A DNA stretch of 64,000 nucleotides from Siphonodentalium dalli (GCA_032622095.1 CP136066.1:186904716-186968715); one strand, 5' to 3'; counted from the stretch's first letter, positions 1 through 10,341 are shown. Notes: generated by a model from the sequence alone, not told the origin. Made by a program: numbers and translations.

Positions 1-250
1 ATACTGTAGTACGTGTGTCCGCATCAATTTGGCAAGATTGATAATGGATCATTTTGGCTCAAAATGGCGATACAAGATGACCACAGTTAGTTCGAAGTTC
101 GATATTCAATTGCTAAGTTCGATATTAAATTTCTAAGTTCCCACATGTGTATATGTCGGTGTTTGGTCATGTTAAATACTGGTTTTCATCAGCCTGCTCG
201 TGAAATTTCCCCAGTGAGAACCAATCTATTAATATACTCCAAGTATAAAC

Positions 251-912
251 TAAGCTGATTAATCAAGACAGCTAAGTTGATTAATCAAAATAGCTAAGTT
301 GTTTAATCAAGATAGCCGAAAATTGATTAATCAAGATAGTTAAGTTGATTAATCAAGATATCTAAGTTAATTAATCAAGTTAGTATGTTGATTAATCAAG
401 ATAGCTAAGTTAATTAATAAAGACAGTATGTTGATTAATCAAGACAGTATGTTGATTAATCAAGACAGTATGTTTTTCAATCAAGATAGTATGTTGATTA
501 ACCAAGACAGTATGTTGAATAATCAAGATAGTATGTTGATTAATCAAGACAGTATGTTGATTAATCAAGACAGTATGTTGATTAATCAAGACAGTATGTT
601 GATTAATCAAGATAGTATGTTGATTAATCAAGACAGTATGTTGATTAATCAAGACAGTATGTTGATAAACCAAGAATGTATGTTGATTAATCAAGACAGT
701 ATGTTGATCAACCAAGACAGTATGTTGATTAATCAAGACAGTATGATGATCAACTAAGACAGTATGTTGATTAATCAAGACAGTATGTTGATCAACCAAG
801 ACAGTATGTTGATTAATCAAGACAGTATGTTGATCAACCAAGACAGTATGTTGATTAATCAAGACAGTATGTTGATTAATCAAGATAGTATATTGATTAA
901 TCAAGACAGTTT
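251..912. repeat. 21-bp minisatellite, unit A
   Basis: About thirty tandem monomers of the form TTGATTAATCAAGACAGTATG. TTGATTAATCAA is a 12-bp perfect palindrome. A variant monomer has GATCAACC in place of GATTAATC, and the two alternate between about 680 and 870, giving a 42-bp higher-order period. The first monomers (251-420) are more degenerate, with AGCTAAG in place of AGTATG. Because 21 is divisible by three, both strands stay open as heptapeptide repeats; this is not evidence of coding. The array is split by the LINE at 913-5711 and resumes at 5712. Confidence 0.95.
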
Positions 913-1278
913 TTTTTTTTTTTAAATTTTTTATTGAATCAGTCAGATGATTGACATACATAATGAATGGTTGTACAAAATACAAAATATAGATATATAA
1001 TATTCATCTGATACATACATTCAGGCATAGACTCATTCACTCGCTCACGCTTGCACTCTTACTTACATCAACGGGCATTATGTGGCTCTAAACAGGCGAT
1101 CGGGCAATGAGTTGGAGTTTTAATTCACGTTAAAACATGTTATTTTTATTTTTGTTTCGATTTAGCACGACACTCACTGAAGGGTGACTATAATTTCTAT
1201 AATTATAATTGAAGAGAGTAAGAGGTAGAACGGAAACATAATTCTTAAAGGAAAAACCGCGAGTCTGATGAGTATATA

Positions 1279-3300
1279 TCAAGAAATCTTTGCTTCATTT
1301 TTATTTATAGCGCTTTCTATCTGAAACCAGTTTTTCTCAAATTCTGCAATTTTCATATTACAACGAGCATTGAATTTGTCACATCTATACCTGTATTTGA
1401 GGGTTGTTATAAAAGATTTGACGGATAGCATGTCTGGGTTGAATTTAGTTCGATATATGTATTGTTTGACAAGCAGCCAAAACAAATTGGTGGTATAATT
1501 TCCTGCTGTTGGTGGAGAACCAAGAATAATTATCTTTTTCGAATATTTGAGATTAATATTATTTTTGGTTGACCAATCGTTAAGCTCACCTAGGAATTGT
1601 TGTACGCATGCGCAGTCCCAGAATATATGTGAGATGTTCTCATTATTATTTCTGCATCGATTGCACTGGTCATCAGATCTTACTTTTATTATTTTAAGAA
1701 ATCTATTTGTTGATAATATCCTAGAATTAATCCTGAACTGTAACCACTGAAGCTTTGTATCAGGCGTCGTGGAGAAAGGTAGGCGGTTGAAAATTGTCCA
1801 GTCCATTTCTGGCACCCCAATTTCAATTGTCCATTTGCTTTGGGGTTTAGGGGAAAATTTCATAGCATTCAAAATTTTATAGAAGTCTTGCCCACCCTTT
1901 GAATTTCGCAAAAGTGGAACCATATTGCTGGGTTGTATGGGATTAGTACAACGAGTTAAAGTTTTCTTATATTTTTTGGCTAGTGAATTAATTTGTCTGC
2001 AAATTGCGTTCAAGGTGATGAAGTCAGTGGATACATTAAAAGAAGCGTAAAGACTTTCGGGTGTGTGGAATTTACCATTTGTATGTATCAAGTCATTGAT
2101 AAAAAATATGCCATGTCTTCTCCATGTAGCGAAGTTGATAATTTTGTCGTGCAGCTTTATGTTTGGATTTTTCCATAAGACCCATGTACATATATTTCCG
2201 TTTGACTCATTCTTCTCACTGAAATAGCTCCATGCTGTGAGTACATCACGCCAGAATGGATTTAAAATATTTTTGGAATAGTTTCGCAAGTACATGCTGT
2301 CATAAAAAAGAAATAGTGAGTCATTGGCAACAGGGAGATCAGTTAAAGGGATCCATTTCGAGTTCATTGACATAAGACGTCTAACCCAAGTTATTTTCAT
2401 TGACATTATAAAGTTTCTGATATCTACCATTTTCAAGCCGCCATTTTGATAGTCTTGGCAAATGAGCTTTCTTTTTATTCTGTCCCTATTCGAGTTCCAA
2501 ACAAATTTGTAAAGAAGTGATTCGAGCTGTTTAATAAATGCGTTTCCAGGATCTGGTAGTGCTATGAATAGGTGCGTAAGTTTAGGTAGTATAAGAGATT
2601 TGATCACTGTTATTCTTCCGATTGGTGTTAATAGTCTATGTTTCCATGTTTCGATCATACGGTTTATGTCCACTAATTTTTTATCATAGTTGTGACTCAT
2701 CTTGCCTAGGTCTGTATTGAACTGAATACCCAATAAATCGAAGGTAGGAGAAAAGTTTAGATTTAGATCGGGACAAATACAATCTTTCCGATATGTATGT
2801 GATCCTATCCACGACGCCTGACATTTGCTAGGGTTGATCCGTAAGCCAGATATGTCTGCAAAGAAGTCTAGTATTTTATAAGCTTCTCGTAAACTATTTT
2901 CACTACCATCTAAGATGAATGTCGTGTCGTCTGCGTACTGTGTTATTTTGTATTCCTGATTGCCGAGGGTTATTCCTGCCATATTTCCATTTTGCTTCAC
3001 CAAGAGAGATAAAATTTCTGCGCATATCAAAAAAATATACGGTGAGACGGGGTCACCTTGTCGACAGCCTCGAGAAAGACTGAAGCTCCTCGAGATGTGG
3101 CCATTTATCAGAATTGAGGAATTAATATTGTTGCAAAAAATTGTAATCCATCTCTTTAGTGATTCACCAAAATTGAACATATCTAAACATTTCATGATGA
3201 ATTTCCATGATACGGAATCAAATGCTTTTTCAAAATCTACTAAAAGTAAAAGACCCGGTTTGTTTTGCAATTTACTTCTGAATATAATATCATAAACCAA
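1279..3300 (-). CDS. LINE ORF2, second part: reverse transcriptase and C-terminal zinc knuckle (frameshifted)
   Basis: A 673-residue frame continuing the same ORF2. RT core motifs are VDFEKAFDSV (21-30), the RGCRQGDPVSP block (77-87) and the catalytic YADD (122-125). The thumb and a long C-terminal region follow. A CX2C...HX4C knuckle sits at about 546-563 (CNRC, then HIFWDC), as is usual for Tx1/L1-type ORF2 proteins. The first methionine is not a real start: the protein should enter from the upstream endonuclease frame. All RT motifs are intact, so the frameshift near 3306 may be a recent lesion. It is present in both unit A and unit C. Confidence 0.9.
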   Translation of the reverse strand: MVYDIIFRSKLQNKPGLLLLVDFEKAFDSVSWKFIMKCLDMFNFGESLKRWITIFCNNINSSILINGHISRSFSLSRGCRQGDPVSPYIFLICAEILSLLVKQNGNMAGITLGNQEYKITQYADDTTFILDGSENSLREAYKILDFFADISGLRINPSKCQASWIGSHTYRKDCICPDLNLNFSPTFDLLGIQFNTDLGKMSHNYDKKLVDINRMIETWKHRLLTPIGRITVIKSLILPKLTHLFIALPDPGNAFIKQLESLLYKFVWNSNRDRIKRKLICQDYQNGGLKMVDIRNFIMSMKITWVRRLMSMNSKWIPLTDLPVANDSLFLFYDSMYLRNYSKNILNPFWRDVLTAWSYFSEKNESNGNICTWVLWKNPNIKLHDKIINFATWRRHGIFFINDLIHTNGKFHTPESLYASFNVSTDFITLNAICRQINSLAKKYKKTLTRCTNPIQPSNMVPLLRNSKGGQDFYKILNAMKFSPKPQSKWTIEIGVPEMDWTIFNRLPFSTTPDTKLQWLQFRINSRILSTNRFLKIIKVRSDDQCNRCRNNNENISHIFWDCACVQQFLGELNDWSTKNNINLKYSKKIIILGSPPTAGNYTTNLFWLLVKQYIYRTKFNPDMLSVKSFITTLKYRYRCDKFNARCNMKIAEFEKNWFQIESAINKNEAKIS

Positions 3301-3314
3301 TCTAGTGTTATCGC

Positions 3315-5078
3315 CTATATGTATCGGCCTTTGAGAAATCCGCTTTGGTCTTCGCTAATTATGTGAGGTAGAACGCGTTTAAGTCGCTCTGCTATACATG
3401 ACGATGCTAGTTTGTATGAGACATTCAGTAAGGTGATCGGCCTCCAGTTTTTGAGAAGATGTCGTTCCTTGTCTTTTTTTGGGATAATTGTTATCAGGCC
3501 TTGTTTTTGTGTAATGGAAAGCTCACCATCAACGAGGGATTCATTCAGCGATTCACACAGGAGTTGACCCAGGTCAGACCAGAAAAATTTCCAGAACTCA
3601 TAAGGATAGCCATCTAAGCCGGAAGATTTTTCGTTTTTTGATTTTTTTAGTGCCATCGTTAGTTCACCTAGAGTTATGGGGCCTTCTATACTTTGGGCTG
3701 CCTCGGGCGATAGTCTTGAATATTCACCTTGATCCAATATTGATTTGTAATCAAAGTCTATTGTTTTTTTTGACGAGTACAAGGTTTGGTAGAATTTTCG
3801 TGTTTCATTTAAAATTTCATTTTGGTTTGTTAACTTTTTTCCGTTTGAATCCTCCAAGAGTGCCAGGGTTTTTGATATATAGTTTCGTTTTTCTAAATTC
3901 AGGAAGTATTTTGTTGGTTTTTCTCCATGCTCAATCCACTTTGCTTTCGATCTCAACATTGCCCCTTGGGTAGCTTCTTTTCTCATTTCATGGAGTTCAA
4001 TGTCAATGTTTTGAATTTGTCCCATTATATTGGCCTTCTTATTTAAATCAACTGAACATTTGTCGATGGAAATTTCGAGTTCATTTTTAATTTTTAATAA
4101 TGAGCCTTCTTTTTCTTTTCGCTCACGTTTGCGTTTAGCTGAATACGCCATTGTTTGACCTCTGATATCGAGTAGAATTGCGTCAAGAAGAAGTTTTTTG
4201 CCAATTTCGCATCTGCTTGAGGTGTAATCCGCTTCAACGCGTCGGATATATTTGTATCTACATTTGTTTGATTCTATGATAGATTTAACCAAATCCATAT
4301 ATTTTTCTTCGTGTAAGAGAGAAGTATTGAATTTCCAGAAACCCTGGCCTCTATTGATATTATTCAGCGATAAAGATAGAGTAATAATAGAGTGATCTGA
4401 TCTATAACCTGGTAATATATCTGGGCCCGCTCCTGTAATACTAATTAGGTCATTTGATATCAGGAAATAATCAAGTCTTGCCATTTTAATTGGAGATTTC
4501 CTCCTCCAAGTGTATCGCTTCTCATTTTCATTATTAAGCCTCCATGCATCTACAAGTTCGAGTCTGTCGACAAGTGATTCCACTGCTTTTAATGCTTTTG
4601 GATTATTTATATGTTTATAATTATAAGTATCCATGTTCTGGTCGCGAGCCAAATTCCAGTCCCCACAAATTATAACTTGCGTGTTGCCAATATCAAGGAT
4701 TTTATTTTTGAGTCGAACATAGAAATCTGGATTATCTTCGTTTGGTCCGTAGATATTTGCAAGAGTTATTCTCATTTGTTCAATCGTCATGTCTAGTATA
4801 ATAAAGTTTCCGTTGTCGTCCTTTAATACATTGTGTATATGATAGTCAAAGTTATTTTTGAAAAGAATTGCTACTCCGCGCGATTGGGACTTGTAAGAAG
4901 ATGCTTCAATTTTGAAACCCCATTCAGATTCAATGTATTTTTCCATGTCGTTCGTAAAGTGTGTATCTTGGAGACAATATAGCGAGGCATTAGAATTTCG
5001 CAAGAAGTTGAACACATCGCGGCGCTTTTCTTTTTGATTAAGCCCTCGGCAATTAGCAGATACTATTTTTATAGACAT
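3315..5078 (-). CDS. LINE ORF2, first part: AP-like endonuclease and start of reverse transcriptase
   Basis: A 587-residue frame with an N-terminal apurinic-type endonuclease. Visible catalytic-region motifs are SANCRGLN (7-14), QDTH (37-40), IYGPNE (109-114), GDWN (139-142), RLDYFL (201-206) and SDHS (227-230). In non-LTR elements this domain nicks the target to prime reverse transcription. A charged linker (about 290-390) follows, then the first RT blocks, ending in SGFLKGRYI. The frame stops just after RYI because of a 2-bp insertion; the family reading continues in another frame at 3300. As it stands it encodes an endonuclease with a truncated RT, so the element cannot be autonomous unless the frameshift is bypassed. 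Confidence 0.9.
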   Translation of the reverse strand: MSIKIVSANCRGLNQKEKRRDVFNFLRNSNASLYCLQDTHFTNDMEKYIESEWGFKIEASSYKSQSRGVAILFKNNFDYHIHNVLKDDNGNFIILDMTIEQMRITLANIYGPNEDNPDFYVRLKNKILDIGNTQVIICGDWNLARDQNMDTYNYKHINNPKALKAVESLVDRLELVDAWRLNNENEKRYTWRRKSPIKMARLDYFLISNDLISITGAGPDILPGYRSDHSIITLSLSLNNINRGQGFWKFNTSLLHEEKYMDLVKSIIESNKCRYKYIRRVEADYTSSRCEIGKKLLLDAILLDIRGQTMAYSAKRKRERKEKEGSLLKIKNELEISIDKCSVDLNKKANIMGQIQNIDIELHEMRKEATQGAMLRSKAKWIEHGEKPTKYFLNLEKRNYISKTLALLEDSNGKKLTNQNEILNETRKFYQTLYSSKKTIDFDYKSILDQGEYSRLSPEAAQSIEGPITLGELTMALKKSKNEKSSGLDGYPYEFWKFFWSDLGQLLCESLNESLVDGELSITQKQGLITIIPKKDKERHLLKNWRPITLLNVSYKLASSCIAERLKRVLPHIISEDQSGFLKGRYI

Positions 5079-5711
5079 TTAACGACAGCAGTACGCAGAC
5101 AACCGAAACGAAAAGAAGTAAAGCAATAGTAAGTATATTTAAGAATATTAAGGTCCCTGTAAAACAAGCAAAAATTATTGATTCCATTGAATTTAGTGAT
5201 AATTATACATTCTTGACAAAAAGAAAAAGCTTTCGTTCCACAAACGCACACACACACGCACACAAAAATAACAATGAGCAATACAAACCGGTATTGGATT
5301 AACATGTTAAGGCCTTGTGTGACCGCCCTAGATGTGACATAGTCTGGCGGGGGTCTGATCACCCATCGGCCTACATTCTCCATATTCTGATCGAAATAAT
5401 TTATATATGTGGATAAATATAGGTCGTTATATAGGTAGTCAGGCCCCAGTCAGACCAGATGTGGCAGACAGATATTTTGGAAAACATAGTCGTATTTGTA
5501 AGATTAACAAAAGGCATTGTGTGGGGGAGGGGTTACTACCACCCATTATATATATAGTATTGATTTATATATGTTTCAGGTCTCAACCATTCTATATAGT
5601 ATATATTGATTTATATATGTTCAGGTCCGAGTGAGTGGCTTAATATTACCATTTTATATAACAAAAGATAGCTGTTATCTCAACCTCTTACGGAATGAGA
5701 TACGTTATGAG
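5079..5711 (-). other. 5' region of the Tx1-like LINE, no ORF1 seen
   Basis: Between the ORF2 start and the element's 5' end there are about 630 bp without an ORF1-like frame. It contains a short CA/CG-rich microsatellite (about 5244-5265) and two short similar blocks ending in TTGATTTATATATGTT(T)CAGGTC near 5561 and 5606. It is either a 5' UTR or the remainder left by 5' truncation. Confidence 0.6.
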
Positions 5712-5807
5712 TTAATCAAGACAGTTTGTTGATCATTCAAGACAGTATGTTGATTAATCAAGATAGTAAGTTGATTAATCAAGATAGTAAGTTGATTAAT
5801 CAAGATA
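5712..5807. repeat. Minisatellite remainder beyond the LINE, unit A
   Basis: The last four to five 21-bp monomers (GATTAATCAAGATAGTAAG type), beginning with the second copy of the LINE target-site duplication. Unit B has the same monomers uninterrupted at 24571-24650. Confidence 0.9.
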
Positions 5808-6534
5808 AAAAGTGGTGAGGTGGTTCTACGCTGCCGTAATGTCGGCATAGCCAGGATCGATACACTTGTAGTCCAGGTACATTAATCGTGAAACGGGAAA
5901 AGTAAGGACATAAATATGGAAAAGCTGATTTTCATCTTATTTAGGCTATAACATCGCGGACACGTCACGAAAAGTCCCCTAAATTCCGAGTTGAGCTTTC
6001 TGAGTTACACCTTTTTTCCAACATAAAAACAATCAAACTTTTTTTTTTCTTCACAATCATGGTAATAATTAGATGCTGTAACAATTTTTCAGCCGAAACA
6101 TATGCAAAAGGCACTCAATATTGTTCAGTACACAATTCTCGAAACAGAGATACCAATTTAAAGGGGGACTTCGAATGAATTTCGCAGATATGGATATGAA
6201 ATAACATAATGACCCCAAAAAATTGCGATTTTTTCTCATGCAAACTATCGTACTCGATGTTGGATTTCTCGGGCTTCTCAAAACATAGACGCGAGCAATT
6301 TGTTTTAAAAACTGCACAAAGATCACTCCTTCACTATACTATGCAGTATTAGCGACTATTGCTATGGTAAGTGGTCAACACTTGTAAGAACATAACCCTA
6401 CCCCCTAAACATTTTCTCATCGATCTACTAGTCAAAGCGCTTGTTGTAGAAAACCACTACAATTGTGAAAAAGGCGACGAACGCATGAAACTTGGTACAT
6501 AAGTCCTTTATACGCTACTTCTCATATTCGTATA
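5808..6534. other. Non-coding 5' flank, unit A
   Basis: Homologous to 24651-25055 in unit B. About 365 bp (roughly 6222-6587) are present in A and absent from B. No conserved frame or RNA gene is recognised. Confidence 0.6.
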
Positions 6535-7060
6535 TAGCGATATTCGCGGCAGGTCCTTACTTAGCAACGGTTGCTAGGCAACTACCCGACATCGAAGAAA
6601 TGCAATTGTGACAGATATTATGTGAGTTTTAACAAACTAAACTACGTCGTGTTGCATTTTTTTTATGAAAACAATTACAAGTTGTTGTTAGTGTTGACCT
6701 GAGTGACAAATTACCATTTTCTTACTTAAATGGGGTGACGGTTGCTAGGGAGACGCACGCAATCTAAAAATGTACATATGACTGATATTATGGTAGATTT
6801 AACAAACTAAACTACACCAAGTTGCATGTTTATGATGCAAACAACAATACTAATAGTTATTGTTAGTGTGGATCTGATAGGAAACATGCCATATATTTCT
6901 TTCTTACAATATTGGTAACTGTTGCTAGGGTAAACGAAATACAAACATCCACATATGACTTATATTATGGTAGTTTTAACAAACGAAACTACGTCATGTA
7001 GGATTTTTATGGTGAAAACAATTATAATATTGTTAGTGTGAGTCTAACCAGAATGTGGCA
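6535..7060. repeat. Three diverged ~165-bp tandem repeats
   Basis: Three blocks in the same order share GGTTGCTAGG, a CATATGACTGATATTATG-like stretch, TTTAACAAACTAAACTAC, a GCATTTTTATGATGAAAAC-like stretch and a TTGTTAGTGT spacer. They start near 6555, 6730 and 6908. Unit B has two clear copies plus a partial one at 25070-25530. Divergence between copies is high, so the array is old. Confidence 0.75.
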
Positions 7061-7223
7061 CACATTTGGTTTTATTATGGGTACAATTATCTGTTATGCT
7101 ACATTGCCAGTTTCGACACTCAGAACGGAGACCATAATTGAGGAGTTTTGCACTAATCGACCAAGCCAACAGTTGTCGCTTATATTTAATATGATGCATG
7201 ACCACAATAGCTATATATAAGCT

Positions 7224-7331
7224 ATGGACTAGACGCTGGCTCTATAAGGCTACGTGGTTACACTATGCACGCCGTCATGGCGGCGAACAGAGCAGAGCGT
7301 CAGAGCGTCATAGAGCCAGCGTCTAGTCCAT
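7224..7331. repeat. Foldback with perfect 22-bp arms, unit A
   Basis: Left arm 7224-7245 (ATGGACTAGACGCTGGCTCT then AT) is perfectly complementary to the right arm 7310-7331, around a 64-base spacer. The homologous site in unit B (30319-30430) has a decayed right arm with extra bases. It may be a small foldback element or the end of a larger one. Confidence 0.85.
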
Positions 7332-8180
7332 ATATGCTATTAATCCACACAGATAGATGTATAAGTCACGGACCCGCTCATCTATATATATGAAGAACAT
7401 GGGGACAGCCCCCAATATGTTATCCATAGCCCACAATAGTTAGGCAAGGATCCAGGCACATATGCGTAGTCATAGGACACACGTCCATACACATGTGATA
7501 TGGAGGTAGGATATGTATAGGCCATGAATCAGGCCGCTACATATAAGCCATAATATCGGGCCCTTATATAATTATATTGGCATTGGATCCAGAAACCTAT
7601 ATAGAGAAGGCATACACCATTTAACCACGATGTCAAACGGGTTATATCTGGTCACCATGAGCAGATGCCGCAATATAGCGATGACATATTATAGAAATAC
7701 AATAGTTTACTCTATGGCGATGGACCCAGCCCAGTATACATGTTCTGTGATATGTAAGCTGCATGGTTAGGGACCATGCCACTGTTACATGGTGCAAATA
7801 CCCAAGTGCACATAGGTAGCCAATGGACTCAGATACCATATACGAAGTCTCTGGTATAGTACATTAGTACACCATGGATTCAGGACCATGTGTATGGTAT
7901 GATCACACGGAGAAGTTATGTGACAAACACACCTATACATAGATATTGGACCAATGCCATATATATGAAGGTCACGGAGGCCCTATAAATAGTCCATGTA
8001 CACATGGCACTGTATGTTGGCCATTGACACATGCCCATATATGAGGACCATGGACCCAGGCTGATATAGGTATGACGGGCATGAACAGGTGTCTATATGT
8101 CTTCGATGTCGGATAGTTGCATATCAACCATTGCTAAGGAAGGACATACCGGGATGTCTACACATCTGAAAATGATCAAT
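7332..8180. repeat. Degenerate ~40-bp repeat field, unit A
   Basis: About 850 bp built from loosely repeated motifs of the form (C)CATGGACCCAGGC and CATATATG/ATATAGGCC, recurring roughly every 35-45 bp. Examples lie near 7496-7520, 7958-7990 and 8030-8075. No frame is conserved between units A and B. It reads as a decayed minisatellite. The unit B homologue is 30431-31262. Confidence 0.6.
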
Positions 8181-8335
8181 ATATAGATATATATGTATGG
8201 TGTATGAGGAACATAGGTTCCAAGTGTGTGGTTTTATCACCCATTGCACAATTATTACACCAAACGCCTGGACTATTGTGTGTTCGTTTTTGCCTTTCAT
8301 ACACCCGAAGCCATGATTTACGCTTTAGGGGGTAG
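8181..8335. other. ~150-bp segment present in units A and C, absent from B
   Basis: Unit B reads straight from ATCAATATATAG to TGTTAAGTTTTCGG at 31253-31278, whereas unit A has about 150 extra bases between the same flanks. A possible TAG duplication borders the insert. No internal structure is recognised. Confidence 0.6.
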
Positions 8336-9044
8336 TGTTAAATTTTCGGCCATACAATCTTAAGAGTGGTGATGTTCCCATATATCTTTTCACGTTCATC
8401 TTCTGAATTAACCTCTGTTCTAGTTCAGTGGTTCATATTTCAGCTCATTGTCTTCTGAATATCTTTACTCGCACTCTTTTATGGGAAAAATGTTGAATCA
8501 TCACGCGGTTTCTATGCTCTCTTCGGTAATGTCATCCCAATTACGGAATATCGACTTGTAGTATGCTCTAGCATCAATTTCATATATCAAGCGACACCTG
8601 CTCCACGATAGATGGATATGTATGCACAAATGTCCGTAAATTATTCTACATATGACTGCAATCGCATATGGTCTGGTGGAATTTCGTCAGAATTTGAACC
8701 ATTCCGAAAAATCATGATATCTCAAAAAGCTCAAATCGGATTTTAGGGGACTTTTGCCATGTTTCCCCGATTTGTTTTACTAGTGAACCCTAATGTGCCT
8801 GGACTATTAGCCAGGGTACAGATGCATGGCATGGTATGTGGATCATGCAGTGTAATCTATTTAGGTGATTAATTCCCACCTCTTCCAGTACATGTTCTAA
8901 GCTAATTCGCTTATATCGCTTATCATGAATAAAGATGGGTCGAACCCACCGCGTGTCTGAAGCGATTCATAATTTTAAGGCTTCAAATTTGAAATAGTAA
9001 TGTTTCAATTCTGTTCCGGCGATAACAAACGATCTATGAATATA
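8336..9044. other. Non-coding flank, unit A
   Basis: Homologous to 31265-32020 in unit B with scattered substitutions. B has about 60 extra bases near 31692-31745. No gene is recognised. Confidence 0.6.
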
Positions 9045-9240
9045 CACTATAGGATAGGATAGGATAGGATATTTTATTTGCAATACACATATCTATTACA
9101 TAATAGTGGTGAAAATTATGGATAATTATGTCGTATATTGTGGGGGGTGGCATAGTCTGGCAAGACTGTCTTCCTGCCATCCCCAGTAAGGTGAATATAG
9201 AAATTAATAACAATAGTAAGATGTCTTCGGGTGAGCCGTG
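9045..9240 (-). mobile_element. 5'-truncated LINE 3' end, CR1/Jockey-group type
   Basis: Read on the minus strand, this ends in AATAAAATATCC followed by tandem ATCCT repeats (9050-9070), a short-repeat tail typical of CR1/Jockey-group LINEs. A stem, GGGGTGGCA at 9144-9152 against TGCCATCCCC at 9175-9184, precedes the tail. The Jockey-group LINE at 33212-37484 has a comparable stem with the same GTCTTCCTG loop side (about 33311-33350). No coding part remains. Homologues lie at 32021-32212 and 59530-59725. Confidence 0.6.
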
Positions 9241-9602
9241 CACAGATTGCGTATATGTAATTTATAAGTTTAGGGCTTAGTTAAAGAGTGTGTGAAATTG
9301 GATACTACCCGAGGGCTGTTCAATATCATGTGTATGGTTCAAATTCAGATGAGTGGGTAGTATTTTTGGCGGATGAGGGTACAGGGATAATATAATACAA
9401 TATACCACGACAAGGCTTACGACTGTATTATAAATCAGCTGTTAAGTGATACAAACGCACTTTATATTACCACACCACTAAAATATGACGCTTTTTAATG
9501 TTTTATATATATTGTAATTATTTCTTGCAGTTATCGAGCTATTTTGATAATTGCAACGGGGGTAAAAACGATAAATTGCAAGGTTATATCTGCAACCTGA
9601 GG
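9241..9602. other. Non-coding flank, unit A
   Basis: Well conserved with 32213-32572 in unit B. No frame or RNA gene is recognised. Confidence 0.55.
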
Positions 9603-9610
9603 GTTTTGAG

Positions 9611-10341
9611 TAGTGTTCGGTATATTCGACGGATTTCGGTATTCGAATATTCGGTTCGAATAACGAGCGAATATTCGAATAGTATTCGAATATTTAGATA
9701 AATTATAAAATTATATGGATAACATATTTTGGAACCAATTTATTATTTAATGAAATAGCATAGTTATCCATGCACATGCTATACGCAAACAAGAGAGAGA
9801 GAGAAAAAAGTATTTTGGCCTATATAATAGCAAGAGTTTATCTGTTTATGAAGTTCAAGTAGTCAATGCATGGTTGCACAAGTTGGTCGTAGCGCCACAA
9901 TAACCAAGAACATGATCTGGATTGAGCTTGCAGGTTGCCTTTTTAGATTTGCATCCAAATTGAAGTGAGTCCATATATCTGATTTCTTCGAATTTGACAT
10001 CATATTGTACACAAAAGTGACAACGCGCAAACAAAACAAAACGATGCCATATAGGTCCGCTTCCTATGACCACATGCAAGCACGGCTGGTTTACACCTAG
10101 CCAATAAAATTATTTCGACTTCATGACGCCAATCAAATCAGAACGTTACAGTTACGTCATATTAATTCGTTTATGGTTAGTGGAAACTAGACTATACTTT
10201 TAACAGACCCTCAGACTAATAACAAACCAGGAAACAATTACCCGGAGATTATTCTCGAATATTCGGATAGTCAAATAATTATTCGAATATTCGAATATTT
10301 ACTTTTACGATCGAATATTCGAATATTCGGACCGAACACTA
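9611..10341. mobile_element. Non-autonomous hAT-like MITE, unit A
   Basis: A 731-bp insertion with terminal inverted repeats TAGTGTTCGGT. It is bordered by an 8-bp target-site duplication GTTTTGAG at 9603-9610 and 10342-10349. Unit B has a single GTTTTGAG at 32573-32580, the unoccupied site. An 8-bp duplication and a TAGTG start fit the hAT superfamily. Subterminal regions are dense in the palindromic motif TATTCGAATATTCG. No transposase frame is present. Confidence 0.9.

Larger units (their letters stand above)
913..5711 (-). mobile_element. Tx1/L1-like non-LTR retrotransposon in the minisatellite
   Basis: A minus-strand LINE of 4,799 bp. Its A-rich 3' tail appears as the T run at 911-923. 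It is flanked by a 16-bp target-site duplication, TTAATCAAGACAGTTT, at 897-912 and 5712-5727. Unit B keeps the unoccupied site at 24571-24586, which fixes both ends. The body has a 3' UTR (about 924-1278), an endonuclease/reverse-transcriptase ORF2 split by one frameshift, and about 630 bp upstream of ORF2 with no recognisable ORF1. It is therefore either 5'-truncated or from an ORF1-less type. Assignment to the Tx1/L1 group rests on the endonuclease plus RT plus C-terminal CCHC layout. Confidence 0.93.

Noticed and set aside
251-912. Regular repeats that could suggest a CRISPR array
   Set aside because: Monomers are contiguous with no unique spacers, and the DNA is clearly eukaryotic.
410-985. 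Long heptad-repeat open frames on both strands of the minisatellite (also 24148-24689 and 50895-51470)
   Set aside because: A 21-bp period divisible by three and free of stops stays open automatically on both strands. There is no start context, splice signal or family match.
5069-5383. 104-residue minus-strand frame upstream of the LINE ORF2, considered as ORF1
   Set aside because: It runs through a CA microsatellite, has no coiled coil, RRM or zinc knuckle, and overlaps the ORF2 start.
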